Source: Clostridiales bacterium
Lineage (GTDB): Bacteria; Bacillota; Clostridia; TANB77; CAG-508
NCBI GenBank assembly: GCA_004554705.1
Contig: SFKS01000007.1
Location: 25,706-89,705 of the forward strand
Length of the DNA: 64,000 nt
Direction: 5' to 3'
Part shown: positions 38,407 through 47,224 of the stretch, one piece after another
How positions within the stretch are numbered: position 1 is the stretch's first letter
How the letters are laid out: every line of letters starts with the position of its first letter
Made by a program: the position numbers and the translations under genes
Notes under the pieces: model-generated
What the model saw: only the letters and a program-made list of their open reading frames with translations
What the model was told of the DNA's origin: nothing
The model's database searches: none

Positions 38407-38940
38407 TTTCCGTGCTACTTAATATTAGCTATTATTTGTTATTATTTAGTATCACTTAAAACCTTTGAATTTAGGCACTTTTTTAACATTATTTAATAAA
38501 AATATTTAAATATAAACAAAAGATAAAATGACTTTTATAAAAGAAATTTTTTAGATGTTTTTTAGATATAAACATCTACTACTATTGATATTAATTTTGT
38601 ATTTTCTATAACAGTAATTTCATTTAAAGATAAAGTTACTCTACTTTCAAATATAAATGCCTTAAAATCGATTTTAGGGCTTAATTGAATAGAAACAAAT
38701 TAACTACTTGTAGTTTTATAGCTATGAGTAGTTTTTTTATGTTCAAAAGAGAAATGCAACACCTCTTAAAAAGTGTTTGGTGTGATGAGCCGATGCTATA
38801 AAGTTCATTCGTATTTGTATAAGCAGTCTATTTATACAAAGTGCGTGAGTGAGATTTTAGAACACAGACTCACAATAATAAAAGAGTATTCGGTGGCATA
38901 TCTTGGTGTGAATTTATAATTGTAAAAAGTTTGGACAAGT
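38407..38940. other. Noncoding stretch inside the left end of the element
   Basis: No convincing ORF. It contains a terminator-like hairpin (AACTACT ... AGTAGTT then T-run, about 38702-38736) and an A/T-rich palindrome around 38660-38678 (CTTAAAATCGATTTTAGG). This spacing and the hairpin cluster that follows look like control or transfer DNA. Confidence 0.5.
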
Positions 38941-39120
38941 ATGAACAAAGATACTTTAGTAGTATCAGCAATTATAGTAGCAAAGCTACTTACTAGACTA
39001 CCTATGAAACGAGGCGAACGACCGACGGTTTCAGTTTGTATAGGTGTAATAATTCTATTTTTTATAAATGGGATATTACACCTACTTTACTTCGGCTCAC
39101 TCTCTCTGGTTTCTAGTTAG
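38941..39120 (+). CDS. Possible 59-aa membrane peptide upstream of oriT
   Basis: ATG at 38941 opens a 59-codon frame ending in TAG at 39120. A basic middle (RLPMKRGERP) precedes one strongly hydrophobic segment (VCIGVIILFFINGILHLLYF), as in small membrane peptides. The SD is weak (TTGGA). Coding nature is uncertain. No CGG in frame. Confidence 0.3.
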   Translation: MNKDTLVVSAIIVAKLLTRLPMKRGERPTVSVCIGVIILFFINGILHLLYFGSLSLVSS

Positions 39121-39131
39121 GGTGGCTTTGA

Positions 39132-39383
39132 ACTTACAAAAAATTTATATGTAAATATAAAATTTTTGTAAGTATGCGTGGAAGTATGAAACCGAGCTAG
39201 GTTTCATAAGAGCTAAGAAAAAATTTGTAAAAATGTTTTTCTTGGCTCTTTTTTCAATAAATTGCGAAAAGCAAATTTATTGAAACATAAAAAATACACT
39301 TGGTGAATTTTTTATGAAAAACCTAAAAATGCAGATAAGCAATTTTAGGTTTTAGGGGTGTGGGGTTCGTAACCCTGCCACAC
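39132..39383. repeat. Cluster of six to seven hairpins upstream of oriT
   Basis: Consecutive inverted repeats, each with different sequence: 39132-39173 (ACTTACAAAAAATTT / its complement), 39185-39208 (TATGAAACC / GGTTTCATA, 6-nt loop), 39210-39247 (GAGC-AAGAAAAA type), about 39255-39282 (CAATAAATT-GC / GCAAATTTATTG), about 39284-39314 (CATAAAAAAT / ATTTTTTATG), about 39322-39350 (CCTAAAAATGC / GCAATTTTAGG) and 39359-39383 (GTGTGGGGTT / AACCCTGCCACAC). This fits a structured leading region or ssDNA origin next to oriT, or a structured RNA. Confidence 0.7.
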
Positions 39384-39398
39384 AGATAAACTTTGTTT

Positions 39399-39414
39399 GT
39401 CTAGTGTGTTAGAC
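39399..39414 (+). other. oriT: oriT nic region of the pMV158/MobV type
   Basis: GTCTAGTGTGTTAGAC: a 5-bp stem (GTCTA / TAGAC) with the loop GTGTGT. The pMV158 oriT has the same arrangement, GTATA-GTGTGT-TATAC, nicked in the TAGTGTG/TTA sequence, and that 10-mer is identical here at 39402-39411. It sits 43 nt upstream of mobV. Confidence 0.85.
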
Positions 39415-39456
39415 ATTGAAACAATATCTCATACGAAGAAGGAGGTGCATGGAGAT

Positions 39457-40686
39457 ATGAGTTACGCAATCGTAAGAAATGAAAAATTAACACGAGAAGA
39501 AATAAATGGAAAAGGAACTCACAATGATAGAAAAGCAAAAAATCATACTAATAAAGATATTGACCCTACAAGAACACATTTGAATTATTACATTAAGAAA
39601 AACGAACTAACATACACAAAAGAATTTGATAAGTATTTGAAAGAAAACAATTTACAATGTCATCTTCGTAGCAATAGTATAATAATGTGTCAAATGGTGT
39701 TTACATCAGACCAAGCCTTTTTTGATAAAATCGGAGAAAAAGAAACAAAAAGATATTTTGATGAATGTTATAAATTTATATGTAATTATAAAAACTTAGG
39801 CGAAAAGAATATAATATCAGCAGTTGTTCATTTAGATGAAGGATCTCCTCATTTACATTTAATGTTTGTTCCTGTTGTTCATACAAAAGATAAAGATGGA
39901 AAAGAAATTGAAAAAATATGTGCAAGAGATTTTTGGAAAGGTCGAGATAGTTATAGAAAACTACAATATGCCTACTTTAATCATGTAAAATCAAAAGGAT
40001 TTGATTTAGAAAGGGGAATTTTTGTTGAAGATACAGGAAGAAAGCATTATACGGTTGAAGAATATAAAAAGATTACAAATTACGAAAATACCAAGAAAAT
40101 TTTAAATGAAATAAAATTAGACTTACCAGATACTCCAGATATTACTGACATTAAAGTAAATAGATTATCAAAGAAAAGAGATGAAAAAATACTAGAAGAA
40201 ATTATAAAACCTAAAGATGATTTAATTAAAGAATTATACAAAGATAATTTATCATTGCATAAAGAATTATCAAAACAATCCAAAGTTATTGATGAGGCAG
40301 AAAAATACCAAAAAGAACGAGATAAAATTCTTGCTGATAATGAAGAATTACACAATACTGTAAAACATTTAGAACTTGATATGGATTTTAACAATAGAAA
40401 AAGAAAGTTAGAAGAAGAATTTGAAGAAAAGGCATTTAACTTGGAATATGAATATAAAGGCAAATATCGTAAATTAGAAAAAGAAAATAATCATTTGCAC
40501 AAAATTATTGATAATTTTTACGAAACTGTTGAAAATTTCATAGATTGGGTTTGTAATAGATTTAGTATTGGAGAATCGAAACAATTAATTAAAGATTTTG
40601 AAAGACAAACTAATACTTTTATTGATCCCTTAGAGCAAATCAAATATGAAGAGAAACTAGAAAAAGAGTGGGATTTAGAAAGATAA
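39457..40686 (+). CDS. mobV: MobV-family relaxase (Mob/Pre)
   Basis: 409 aa from ATG 39457, preceded by AAGGAGG; an ATG 60 nt upstream is less likely because it lacks an SD and overlaps oriT. N-terminal relaxase domain: the HLDEGSPHLHLMFVP histidine triad (HxDExxPHxH) at about residues 127-141 and the motif I region RNEKLTREEINGKG with the HNDR segment. The C-terminal half is coiled coil (about 245-345). It would nick oriT and lead the strand during mobilisation by a helper element. No in-frame CGG, unlike the cargo genes. A terminator follows. Confidence 0.92.
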   Translation: MSYAIVRNEKLTREEINGKGTHNDRKAKNHTNKDIDPTRTHLNYYIKKNELTYTKEFDKYLKENNLQCHLRSNSIIMCQMVFTSDQAFFDKIGEKETKRYFDECYKFICNYKNLGEKNIISAVVHLDEGSPHLHLMFVPVVHTKDKDGKEIEKICARDFWKGRDSYRKLQYAYFNHVKSKGFDLERGIFVEDTGRKHYTVEEYKKITNYENTKKILNEIKLDLPDTPDITDIKVNRLSKKRDEKILEEIIKPKDDLIKELYKDNLSLHKELSKQSKVIDEAEKYQKERDKILADNEELHNTVKHLELDMDFNNRKRKLEEEFEEKAFNLEYEYKGKYRKLEKENNHLHKIIDNFYETVENFIDWVCNRFSIGESKQLIKDFERQTNTFIDPLEQIKYEEKLEKEWDLER

Positions 40687-40709
40687 AAGGCAGGATTTAA
40701 CCTGCCTTT
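40686..40709. terminator. Bidirectional terminator
   Basis: AAAGGCAGG / CCTGCCTTT with a 6-nt loop between convergent mobV and the 141-aa gene; T- and A-runs on both sides. Confidence 0.88.
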
Positions 40710-40723
40710 ATAAAATATATTTT

Positions 40724-41149
40724 TTATTTTTTAAAAAGTCCTTTAAACCAATTTTTAATTTTGTTAAAAAATGATTCTTTATACTCTACCATAGCAACAG
40801 AATTTTCTACTGTTTCTACTTTAGATACTTTATTTTTAAATAAGTTATCTGGATTATATTTTTCATACAACTCTTCTTGCTCTTTTTGTTCTAATATTTT
40901 TTCTTTAGCTTTTATAACTTCTTTTTCTTCATCTGTTGCAAAATAATCTCTATATAATACTGCTAATAGCTTATTTGCTTGTTCTGAAGCTTGATAATCT
41001 TCTATATTATTAATTTCTATAATTTTATCTTTATCTCTCTTGTTATCAATGTTTTCCCATATTTTCTCTGGTATTTTACTAATTGAGTTCCAAGACATCA
41101 AATTTAATATAGCATATACTTCTGAATATGCTTCTTTAGTTATCTCCAT
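40724..41149 (-). CDS. Small hydrophilic protein of unknown function
   Basis: 141 aa from ATG 41149 (MEITKEAY), which has the GAGGGGGAAG SD; a start 27 nt upstream would run through it. Acidic and helical; the tail KNWFKGLFKK is amphipathic and may bind membranes. The start overlaps the 3' end of the 373-aa gene by 14 nt, so the two are probably translationally coupled. Function not recognised. Confidence 0.65.
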   Translation of the reverse strand: MEITKEAYSEVYAILNLMSWNSISKIPEKIWENIDNKRDKDKIIEINNIEDYQASEQANKLLAVLYRDYFATDEEKEVIKAKEKILEQKEQEELYEKYNPDNLFKNKVSKVETVENSVAMVEYKESFFNKIKNWFKGLFKK

Positions 41150-42257
41150 AGTCTTCCCCCTCATATACTTTTTCATCTTTTGTAGGCGTACTTAAATCCA
41201 TTTGTGCATCAGCAGTTTTACCTATTGTTTTATGCACTGCACTTTTCATAACTGAAATTACTGAACTATCTTGAGTCGCTAATTTAGGGTCTATTTTCAA
41301 TCTTTTTGCAAATCCTGTAAACCATGTTACAACCTTATCCATTCTTTTTTTAACATCTTGTTCATTTCTCTGTACATCTGTAGATAAACTTTGAAAAATA
41401 GGTTCAACAGCAATTAAAACACTCAAAACTTCTTCTTTTCTTTTTTGGTCCATTCCATTTAATATTGATTGTTTTTTATCTTGTGGTATATCTCCATAAA
41501 CAGTTCTTTTCATATCATCAGCTGTTAGAGTTTCAGTAGCTGGCATTCCTTTATATGTATATCCATTATTTGTTGGTGTGAAATAACCATCAACTATTGT
41601 ATAAGTACATCCATCTTCTTTAACTTTTTGACCAATAGCTTCTTCTTGAACATATATTGAGACATCACCATCTTTATCATATTCATAATAAGTCATTCCT
41701 GTTAAATCATCTTGATAAAGAGCTGTTTTTTTTCTTCCTTGATTATCATATTGGTAAGACACTACCGCATTGTCTATATATACTAATCTACCATCGTCAA
41801 ACGCCGAATGTCTATACATACCCTCAATATCTCCATGAGCATTAAAAACTCTTTGTTGGCGAGTAGCTCCATAAGAAGAATAATAATATAAAACATTATC
41901 TTTTCCATCTTGGTTTTTTCCTCGTACCACTGTTATTTCTTCTTCATCTTCTATTTCGGCATTATATTGTCTTAATTCTTCATCTAAAACTAATTCTCCA
42001 GATTTCACTCTTGAAACATCACACTTTTTAAGACCTAAAACTTTTTTATCTCTTGCAATAAGTATTTCTTGTAGTATATCCGTTGGAATTTGTCTTTCCG
42101 AACTCTCTTCTCTTTCCATTTCATAAATAAATAATCTTTTAATAATATCATCTGGTAATTCAATTAAATCTTTTAAACCTTCAATATATCCTTCTTGTAA
42201 ACATTTTGTTATTTTTTCATCTAATAATTTCCCATCAATTTTAGGCATATTTATCAC
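41136..42257 (-). CDS. Protein with YD/RHS-like repeats, unknown function
   Basis: 373 aa. Central residues about 125-230 contain Tyr-Asp-rich strand repeats (YYSSYGATRQQRVF, VVSYQYDNQGRKKTALY, MTYYEYDKDGDVSIYV) like single YD/RHS repeats. The N-terminus is helical (LDEKITKCLQEGYIEG) and the C-terminus is charged with no transmembrane helix. It may be a sensor or scaffold; no enzyme motif is visible. It lies between the ISLre2 copy and the relaxase end of the element and may belong to the kinase cassette, from which the IS separates it. Confidence 0.55.
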   Translation of the reverse strand: MINMPKIDGKLLDEKITKCLQEGYIEGLKDLIELPDDIIKRLFIYEMEREESSERQIPTDILQEILIARDKKVLGLKKCDVSRVKSGELVLDEELRQYNAEIEDEEEITVVRGKNQDGKDNVLYYYSSYGATRQQRVFNAHGDIEGMYRHSAFDDGRLVYIDNAVVSYQYDNQGRKKTALYQDDLTGMTYYEYDKDGDVSIYVQEEAIGQKVKEDGCTYTIVDGYFTPTNNGYTYKGMPATETLTADDMKRTVYGDIPQDKKQSILNGMDQKRKEEVLSVLIAVEPIFQSLSTDVQRNEQDVKKRMDKVVTWFTGFAKRLKIDPKLATQDSSVISVMKSAVHKTIGKTADAQMDLSTPTKDEKVYEGEDYGDN

Positions 42258-42319
42258 ATCTCCTTATATTTCTAATTATCTCATAAAATCCATTTTTTTG
42301 CAACTATTACCAAAATCGG

Positions 42320-43917
42320 GATAGTGTCAATTTTTTTCGGGGAAATTTATTAAAAAATTTTAAACCCTCAAAATTGCTCTATAACTAAGCTGTATTAAAC
42401 AGCCTTTTTATATTCTAATAATTGTTTAAAAAATTTTCTTTGTTCTATTGTTCCAAATTCCATTGCAGGTATTGTTCCAACTTTAAAATTGATACTTTCT
42501 TTTATTTTTTCTTTTGCAATATGTCTAATCTTTTCTATTTCTTTAAACTCAATTACTTTTCTTTTGTTATGTACTATTTCTTTAATTTCTTTTTTATCTG
42601 CTTTAACTAACCTTAATCTGCTAACATTATCTACATTTATTGTTTTCCAATCTAATGGTCTACTACTTAGTCTTGCTGAATACAAATGACTTACATGTCC
42701 CTCTGCACTACATCCATGCAATTGACTTTGATATTTATATAGATTACTTATTCCTTCTTTATTATTCAAAATATATTGTAGTAACTTTTCTTTTCTCTTT
42801 CTGGTAGTTTCTTCCATTTCTTCTGCTAATATCTCATATACAATTTCTTTTGTTTGTTTGAAATCTAGTGCATAAAAACTTCTATATATTCTTCTTTTAT
42901 ACTCTGATATTTCTTTTATATTATCTTTGGTTTCTTTCCCTACTATACTATTAACAGCTTTTGTTAAATGAAATTTATCTAATACATTTATACTATTTGG
43001 TAACCATTCTAAACCTGTCTTTATCCAATTTGCTCCGTCTCCTAAAATATATATGTTTTTGACTTTATCCAATTCATAAGTATTATCTAAATATGTTAAA
43101 ACTTCTTCCCATAAATCATCTATTCTTCCTTTATACACACCACCAAAATGTTTCTTATTACATAGTTGTGTTCTTTTACCATTTTTTACCATACTGTCAT
43201 AAACTACTATTAATCTTGGCTCCTCAATTCCACCCTTTTGTAAATGCACATGATCTTCATCTGCTATGCAATAAATATTGTCAACTACTCTTTTTGTAAT
43301 TAATTTTTCTTCATCGAGATTAATCTTTAATTCACTTATTTTATTCATTACAGTCGGTTTTGATATTTCTGTCTTATATGCTACTCTCTTTCCTGCTTTT
43401 TCATAATTTGTTTCTATTGCTTCTTCAATTAATTTGGTTTCCACATTTTCTAAAAGTCTTTCATTTGGTGCAATTTTAAAATATTCATCCAAAAGGTATA
43501 TTCTTTGATTATTTGCTTTATCTAAGTAATATCTTCTTTTAAAATCAACATCTCCAAATATTGTTACTATTTTTCTGTCATCTTTTTCTAGTGATTCAAA
43601 TTGCTCTTTTCTTTCTTTTATTTTAAAGATAATATCTTCTGCATATTCTAATGAAAATTTGGTTAAATCATAACCCAATTTCATTAATTTATCATTTGAA
43701 TTTTCTGTAAAATCACTTAATCCTCCAGTTTCCATTGAATTTTTTAAAAATTCTGTCATTAAACTAATGACTTTTTCCTCGAAATCGTGTAAAATATTTT
43801 CCATAAGATACCCCTTTCAATTGGTTAATTTTTTGTACAAAATTATTTTAACACAATTTTGATTGGGTATCTTATTTTTTTATCTTTTTATTTTCCCCGA
43901 ATATATTTTACACTAAC
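42320..43917 (-). mobile_element. ISLre2-family insertion sequence
   Basis: Imperfect inverted ends at 42320-42345 and 43892-43917 share TAGTGT.AA.T...TTCGGGGAAA (left GATAGTGTC, right GTTAGTGTA). A single transposase fills the interior. I could not confirm a target duplication: flanks are AAAATCGG and AAAAAAAG. It splits the cassette from the 373-aa and 141-aa genes. Confidence 0.8.
42395..43804 (-). CDS. ISLre2-family transposase (UPF0236)
   Basis: 469 aa, intact. Family marks: YILGDGANWIKTGLEWLPN with the DGxNWI stretch, DKFHLTKAV, and the C-terminal GCSAEGHVSHLYSARLSSRP. Domains in the family give a DDE-like nuclease. The gene has no in-frame CGG. It appears functional. Confidence 0.93.
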   Translation of the reverse strand: MENILHDFEEKVISLMTEFLKNSMETGGLSDFTENSNDKLMKLGYDLTKFSLEYAEDIIFKIKERKEQFESLEKDDRKIVTIFGDVDFKRRYYLDKANNQRIYLLDEYFKIAPNERLLENVETKLIEEAIETNYEKAGKRVAYKTEISKPTVMNKISELKINLDEEKLITKRVVDNIYCIADEDHVHLQKGGIEEPRLIVVYDSMVKNGKRTQLCNKKHFGGVYKGRIDDLWEEVLTYLDNTYELDKVKNIYILGDGANWIKTGLEWLPNSINVLDKFHLTKAVNSIVGKETKDNIKEISEYKRRIYRSFYALDFKQTKEIVYEILAEEMEETTRKRKEKLLQYILNNKEGISNLYKYQSQLHGCSAEGHVSHLYSARLSSRPLDWKTINVDNVSRLRLVKADKKEIKEIVHNKRKVIEFKEIEKIRHIAKEKIKESINFKVGTIPAMEFGTIEQRKFFKQLLEYKKAV

Positions 43918-43958
43918 AAAAAAAGTAGTTCTGTAAATTTTTACAAAACTACTTTAAG
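43918..43958 (-). terminator. Terminator after the 71-aa membrane gene
   Basis: Imperfect stem AAAGTAGTT-TGTAAA / TTTACA-AACTACTTT at the IS junction. On the minus strand it is followed by T's. Confidence 0.6.
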
Positions 43959-43973
43959 GATTGCCACACTTGA

Positions 43974-44189
43974 TTAACAACTGCCGAATAGTATCAATAG
44001 AATAAGCAATAAAGCAATTCCAGATACTATAGCTTTTGTAGCTTGCTCGGTCATTCCAGTTCCTCTTAGGGCATTTACAATACTTTGGTATAAGAACACA
44101 AATATTGGTTTTGAAATAGCCCATATAAACCGCCAGAAAGCCAAACAAATTGCAAAAACAATTAATATGGTTATTACTACTACCCACAT
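43974..44189 (-). CDS. Small two-helix membrane protein
   Basis: 71 aa. Two transmembrane segments, about 3-27 and 50-68, join by a short loop (NALRGTGMTEQATKA). It contains an in-frame CGG at codon 20 (44130-44132) in FWRFIWA; Arg there keeps a normal membrane protein, while a +1 shift would break it. Own promoter at 44237-44265. Unknown function; it may tether the kinase next to it. Confidence 0.65.
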   Translation of the reverse strand: MWVVVITILIVFAICLAFWRFIWAISKPIFVFLYQSIVNALRGTGMTEQATKAIVSGIALLLILLILFGSC

Positions 44190-44236
44190 TACGCTGTCCT
44201 CCTTTTTTATTATGCGGTATTTCTCCTACATTGTAT

Positions 44237-44265
44237 AGTATAGCATATTTTTCCATTTTTTTCAA
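44237..44265 (-). promoter_or_regulatory. Sigma-A promoter for the 71-aa gene
   Basis: Sense strand: TTGAAA, 17-nt spacer, TATACT. Confidence 0.7.
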
Positions 44266-44300
44266 TATTATGTTTACAATTTTCACTCTATATCAATGAA

Positions 44301-44327
44301 AAAGGTGGTATCAACGATACCACCTTT
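44301..44327 (-). terminator. Terminator after the kinase gene
   Basis: AAAGGTGGTATC / GATACCACCTTT with a 3-nt loop and T-run on the minus strand. Confidence 0.9.
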
Positions 44328-44330
44328 CCC

Positions 44331-46199
44331 TCACATTACAAATTTATAGACATTTCTGTCTGCATTAAGTACATAAAGTTCGCTACGATTTTTGCTAATT
44401 TGCTTAAGCTCTAACGTTGAATCTTTACTGATAACACTGATCATGCTTTCTGTAATAACCTTAGAAATAGGCATATTAACCACATAAGGCATTACAGAAA
44501 TCATTTTGCCATCACTTGCCAAACATAAAGTGGCTCTATGAAATACGCTTCCCTGCAAATTCATAGAATCATAATTAATATCTGTAGTCTGAATAACTTG
44601 TTTTCCTCTTCTAAAAACAATAGTATTATATTTAGAATTAGATACTTTTGAAATCCAAATCCACATATTAGAAATTGCATCATATTTCATAATCAGCGGT
44701 CTCTGACCCGGGATGACAGTGCATTTCCCATCAATATCAATTTCGATACCATTCTGATGTTTGGAAATAATTGCATACTTAGAATTAGTTGTAGCAACGT
44801 ATTCAAAATCAGTTTGTTTTTTGGCAATATCAGTTATTTTTACATCACCGTTAAGAACTGTTAGTTTCTTCAATGTATGAGTTTTATCTTCTACATAGAA
44901 AAGACAATTCCCATATATTCTTACAGTTGCCTTGTTGGAAACAAAAATCTTCTCAATTTCTGTCTCTTCCTTATACAAATGAACGTAACATGCATTTTCA
45001 ACATTTCCGCCTTTACCGATTTTTTGGAAAAAGTTTAAAGGTTTGATTTTAATCATATACCTTTCATCATCGAAAAAGTATGTTTCTATTTTACCAAAGC
45101 CCTTAACACTTTTTCTTATTTCCTCTCCTCGTTCGTTTACTCGAACTACTTCTCCTACTTTATTTAAATAGGTTCTGTAATCATATACTTTTTTAATATC
45201 AGTATTAGATAAGAAAAGGTTTTCGGAAAAATTGTTTGTTGTCGACAATGCATTTTTTCCAGAACGGAAACTGCACACAGGACAATTCTTATAAGCACTA
45301 TTATAATATCCTTTGTGGCGTTTGCAATATTGCAATTCCATCAATTGATTAGAAAGTGCTACTTCGATATTGTACCTCTTTCCTCTTTCAAAGATGTCCA
45401 AAAAAGCTTCTTTAAGCTCATCTGTCATCCACGCTTCCCATGTTTTACCTTTCATGATTTTAATATCATGTTCACCCAAGACCGAAAGCTGATTTCTAGC
45501 TCTCAATTCTTTTGACATTTTTGTGTCAATCTGGTAGACACCTCCAAAAGGATGCTCGCCTGTTAACACATAAAAAGCAATAACTGCTAATGAATAGAAA
45601 TCACTTGCTTTGGAATAATGCTTAACTACGACATCTCTGCATGAGAAATCTCTACTTCTAGGGTCAACATAGAAAGGCAAACATTTTAAGTCGGGTCCGA
45701 GTTCATGAGATTGTCCCATCCAGCCCCATGAGTCTGTGTCAACGAAAGATATATTGCCATTTGAAACAAGAACCTGTCCAGGATGAAAATCACCTATAAT
45801 CATACCTGTATTATGAATTTTTTCGACAGCCTGTGCTATCTTTATCATAAGTCTAAGGTTATCTTTAAGGTCTTTTTTTCCCATAAAGGTTTTTTCGGCA
45901 ATACGGTCTAAATCAACCGCATCTTTTACATATTTCATAGTATAGCCTACAAAATGTCCGTTGACAGTTACAGGTTCTAAAGGAACCATTGCCTCATTGT
46001 ACCCAACCATTCGGGACTGCTGGATTAATTTGCGAACTTTCCGTTCTTTTCTTGCTACATTAACTTCTTTTGCATTAAAGATTTTAATAGCAAGATGCTG
46101 ATGATCATTGTAAACCGAACCCTCACCGCCATGATGAGCGTCAAGTTTCTTCAATCTATCATCAAGTTCTTTTGGTCTGCTAAAGCTAAATTGATTCAT
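44331..46199 (-). CDS. Atypical protein kinase (YegI-like) with zinc ribbon
   Basis: 622 aa. Glycine-rich loop GGEGSVY (24-30), VAIK-type lysine K39 (LAIKIF), catalytic loop IIGDFHPGQVLV (about 131-142) with aspartate and a His-Pro, and the metal-binding segment FVDTDSWGW (about 147-155). These features match the YegI-type kinase family often paired with PP2C and VWA genes. A Cys pair (YCKRHKGYYNSAYKNCPVC) near residue 300 may bind zinc. The C-terminal ~300 residues look like a beta-propeller. One in-frame CGG (46041-46043, codon 53) lies in KERKVRK and is needed as Arg. Own promoter, palindromic 5' UTR and terminator. Confidence 0.82.
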   Translation of the reverse strand: MNQFSFSRPKELDDRLKKLDAHHGGEGSVYNDHQHLAIKIFNAKEVNVARKERKVRKLIQQSRMVGYNEAMVPLEPVTVNGHFVGYTMKYVKDAVDLDRIAEKTFMGKKDLKDNLRLMIKIAQAVEKIHNTGMIIGDFHPGQVLVSNGNISFVDTDSWGWMGQSHELGPDLKCLPFYVDPRSRDFSCRDVVVKHYSKASDFYSLAVIAFYVLTGEHPFGGVYQIDTKMSKELRARNQLSVLGEHDIKIMKGKTWEAWMTDELKEAFLDIFERGKRYNIEVALSNQLMELQYCKRHKGYYNSAYKNCPVCSFRSGKNALSTTNNFSENLFLSNTDIKKVYDYRTYLNKVGEVVRVNERGEEIRKSVKGFGKIETYFFDDERYMIKIKPLNFFQKIGKGGNVENACYVHLYKEETEIEKIFVSNKATVRIYGNCLFYVEDKTHTLKKLTVLNGDVKITDIAKKQTDFEYVATTNSKYAIISKHQNGIEIDIDGKCTVIPGQRPLIMKYDAISNMWIWISKVSNSKYNTIVFRRGKQVIQTTDINYDSMNLQGSVFHRATLCLASDGKMISVMPYVVNMPISKVITESMISVISKDSTLELKQISKNRSELYVLNADRNVYKFVM

Positions 46200-46270
46200 A
46201 ACGATACCTCCATTAAGATTTTTAGAATTTTTAGCTCATCGTGGTAGATTAATGTACTTTTTGTAATGTG

Positions 46271-46290
46271 ATGATAGAATATTCTATCAT
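46271..46290. promoter_or_regulatory. Perfect 20-bp palindrome in the kinase leader
   Basis: ATGATAGAATATTCTATCAT, exact dyad. It lies about 70 nt downstream of the kinase -10 box and 70 nt upstream of its ATG, between the kinase gene and the divergent 221-aa gene. A candidate operator. Confidence 0.6.
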
Positions 46291-46358
46291 GTTTTTCAAG
46301 GTACTTATTAAAGATACTTTGATTTGGTATAAAATACCATAAAGCCTTTAATGGTGTC

Positions 46359-46387
46359 ATTATATCACAATTTTAGCGAATAATCAA
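46359..46387 (-). promoter_or_regulatory. Sigma-A promoter for the kinase gene
   Basis: Sense strand: TTGATT, 17-nt spacer, TATAAT; long leader of about 155 nt containing the palindrome. Confidence 0.75.
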
Positions 46388-46434
46388 CATATTATGTAAA
46401 TATTGTTAAATAATTCCTTAATTTTTTCCACATA

Positions 46435-46463
46435 TTGACAGCATAGACATATTATGATAAAAT
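46435..46463 (+). promoter_or_regulatory. Sigma-A promoter for the divergent gene
   Basis: TTGACA, 17-nt spacer, TAAAAT; 31 nt upstream of the ATG at 46494. Confidence 0.65.
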
Positions 46464-46493
46464 TGATTTACATAAATTTTAGAAAGGGTGATT

Positions 46494-47156
46494 ATGATGA
46501 TTAGGTGCGATACCTTATCAGAGAGAGATAAAAATAAAGTTTCCCAAAAACTTTATGATTATCTTGCAGGCAGCTTTCGGGAATATTGTGATTTTTCATA
46601 TGTGAATTTTTATGAGCCCTCTAATGAGCTTATGAATATGGTAACGTATGCCAAAAACAAAATTCTTGATTTTTGTCCATCAGCAACTTTTCCAAATTCT
46701 TATATTCTGTTTGAGTTTGACGTAACTCCAAAATTCGATGGTCTTGCAAGCTTAATTGTTGAAGATGACTATCTAGGTAAATTTGATATTGATGCAAAAT
46801 ATGCAAGTCTTATTTACAGATATCACTTTGATAATACCAGAACTTGTGTAGTAAACAATTTTATTTATATGACTTCTGGTATGCCTACAGGACATGATAT
46901 TTGGGAAACTGTTCATGATTTAGCTACTATAAGAATTATGGGAAAAAGGGATTATGTTGAATCCAATGATTCCAAACGTTACCAGAGAGCAATGTTGCTC
47001 GAAAAAGACCTAAAAGAAAAAGGATGGAATGTAGATACTATTCTGAAACAATTACTTAATTCAAAAACAAACTATTCAGAATTAAAAAAATGTTTTGGGT
47101 ATTACTACGAATATACTTTTTCAAATACAATCGGTCATATTTATCCTAAAGAATAA
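46494..47156 (+). CDS. Unknown protein divergent from the kinase
   Basis: About 220 aa; ATG at 46494 or 46497 fits the AGAAAGG SD better than the GTG at 46488. It has no signal peptide or membrane helix. Mixed alpha/beta with conserved-looking MTSGMPTGHDIWETVHDLA in the middle; I do not recognise a family. It carries an in-frame CGG at 46578-46580 (codon 29), read as Arg because a +1 shift hits a stop soon after. The divergent arrangement and shared intergenic palindrome link it to the kinase. Confidence 0.6.
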   Translation: MMIRCDTLSERDKNKVSQKLYDYLAGSFREYCDFSYVNFYEPSNELMNMVTYAKNKILDFCPSATFPNSYILFEFDVTPKFDGLASLIVEDDYLGKFDIDAKYASLIYRYHFDNTRTCVVNNFIYMTSGMPTGHDIWETVHDLATIRIMGKRDYVESNDSKRYQRAMLLEKDLKEKGWNVDTILKQLLNSKTNYSELKKCFGYYYEYTFSNTIGHIYPKE

Positions 47157-47164
47157 CATCAAAG

Positions 47165-47200
47165 CAAAACAGAGACTCTTAATTAAGAATCTCTGTTTTG
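47165..47200. terminator. Bidirectional terminator
   Basis: AAAACAGAGA...TCTTAATTAAGA...TCTCTGTTTT, long stem between the convergent 220-aa and peptidase genes. Confidence 0.85.
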
Positions 47201-47224
47201 TTTTTGTTATGAATATATAGCGTT

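Noticed and set aside
42305..43925. Target-site duplication of ISLre2
   Set aside because: Flanking 8-mers differ (AAAATCGG and AAAAAAAG), so I do not claim one.
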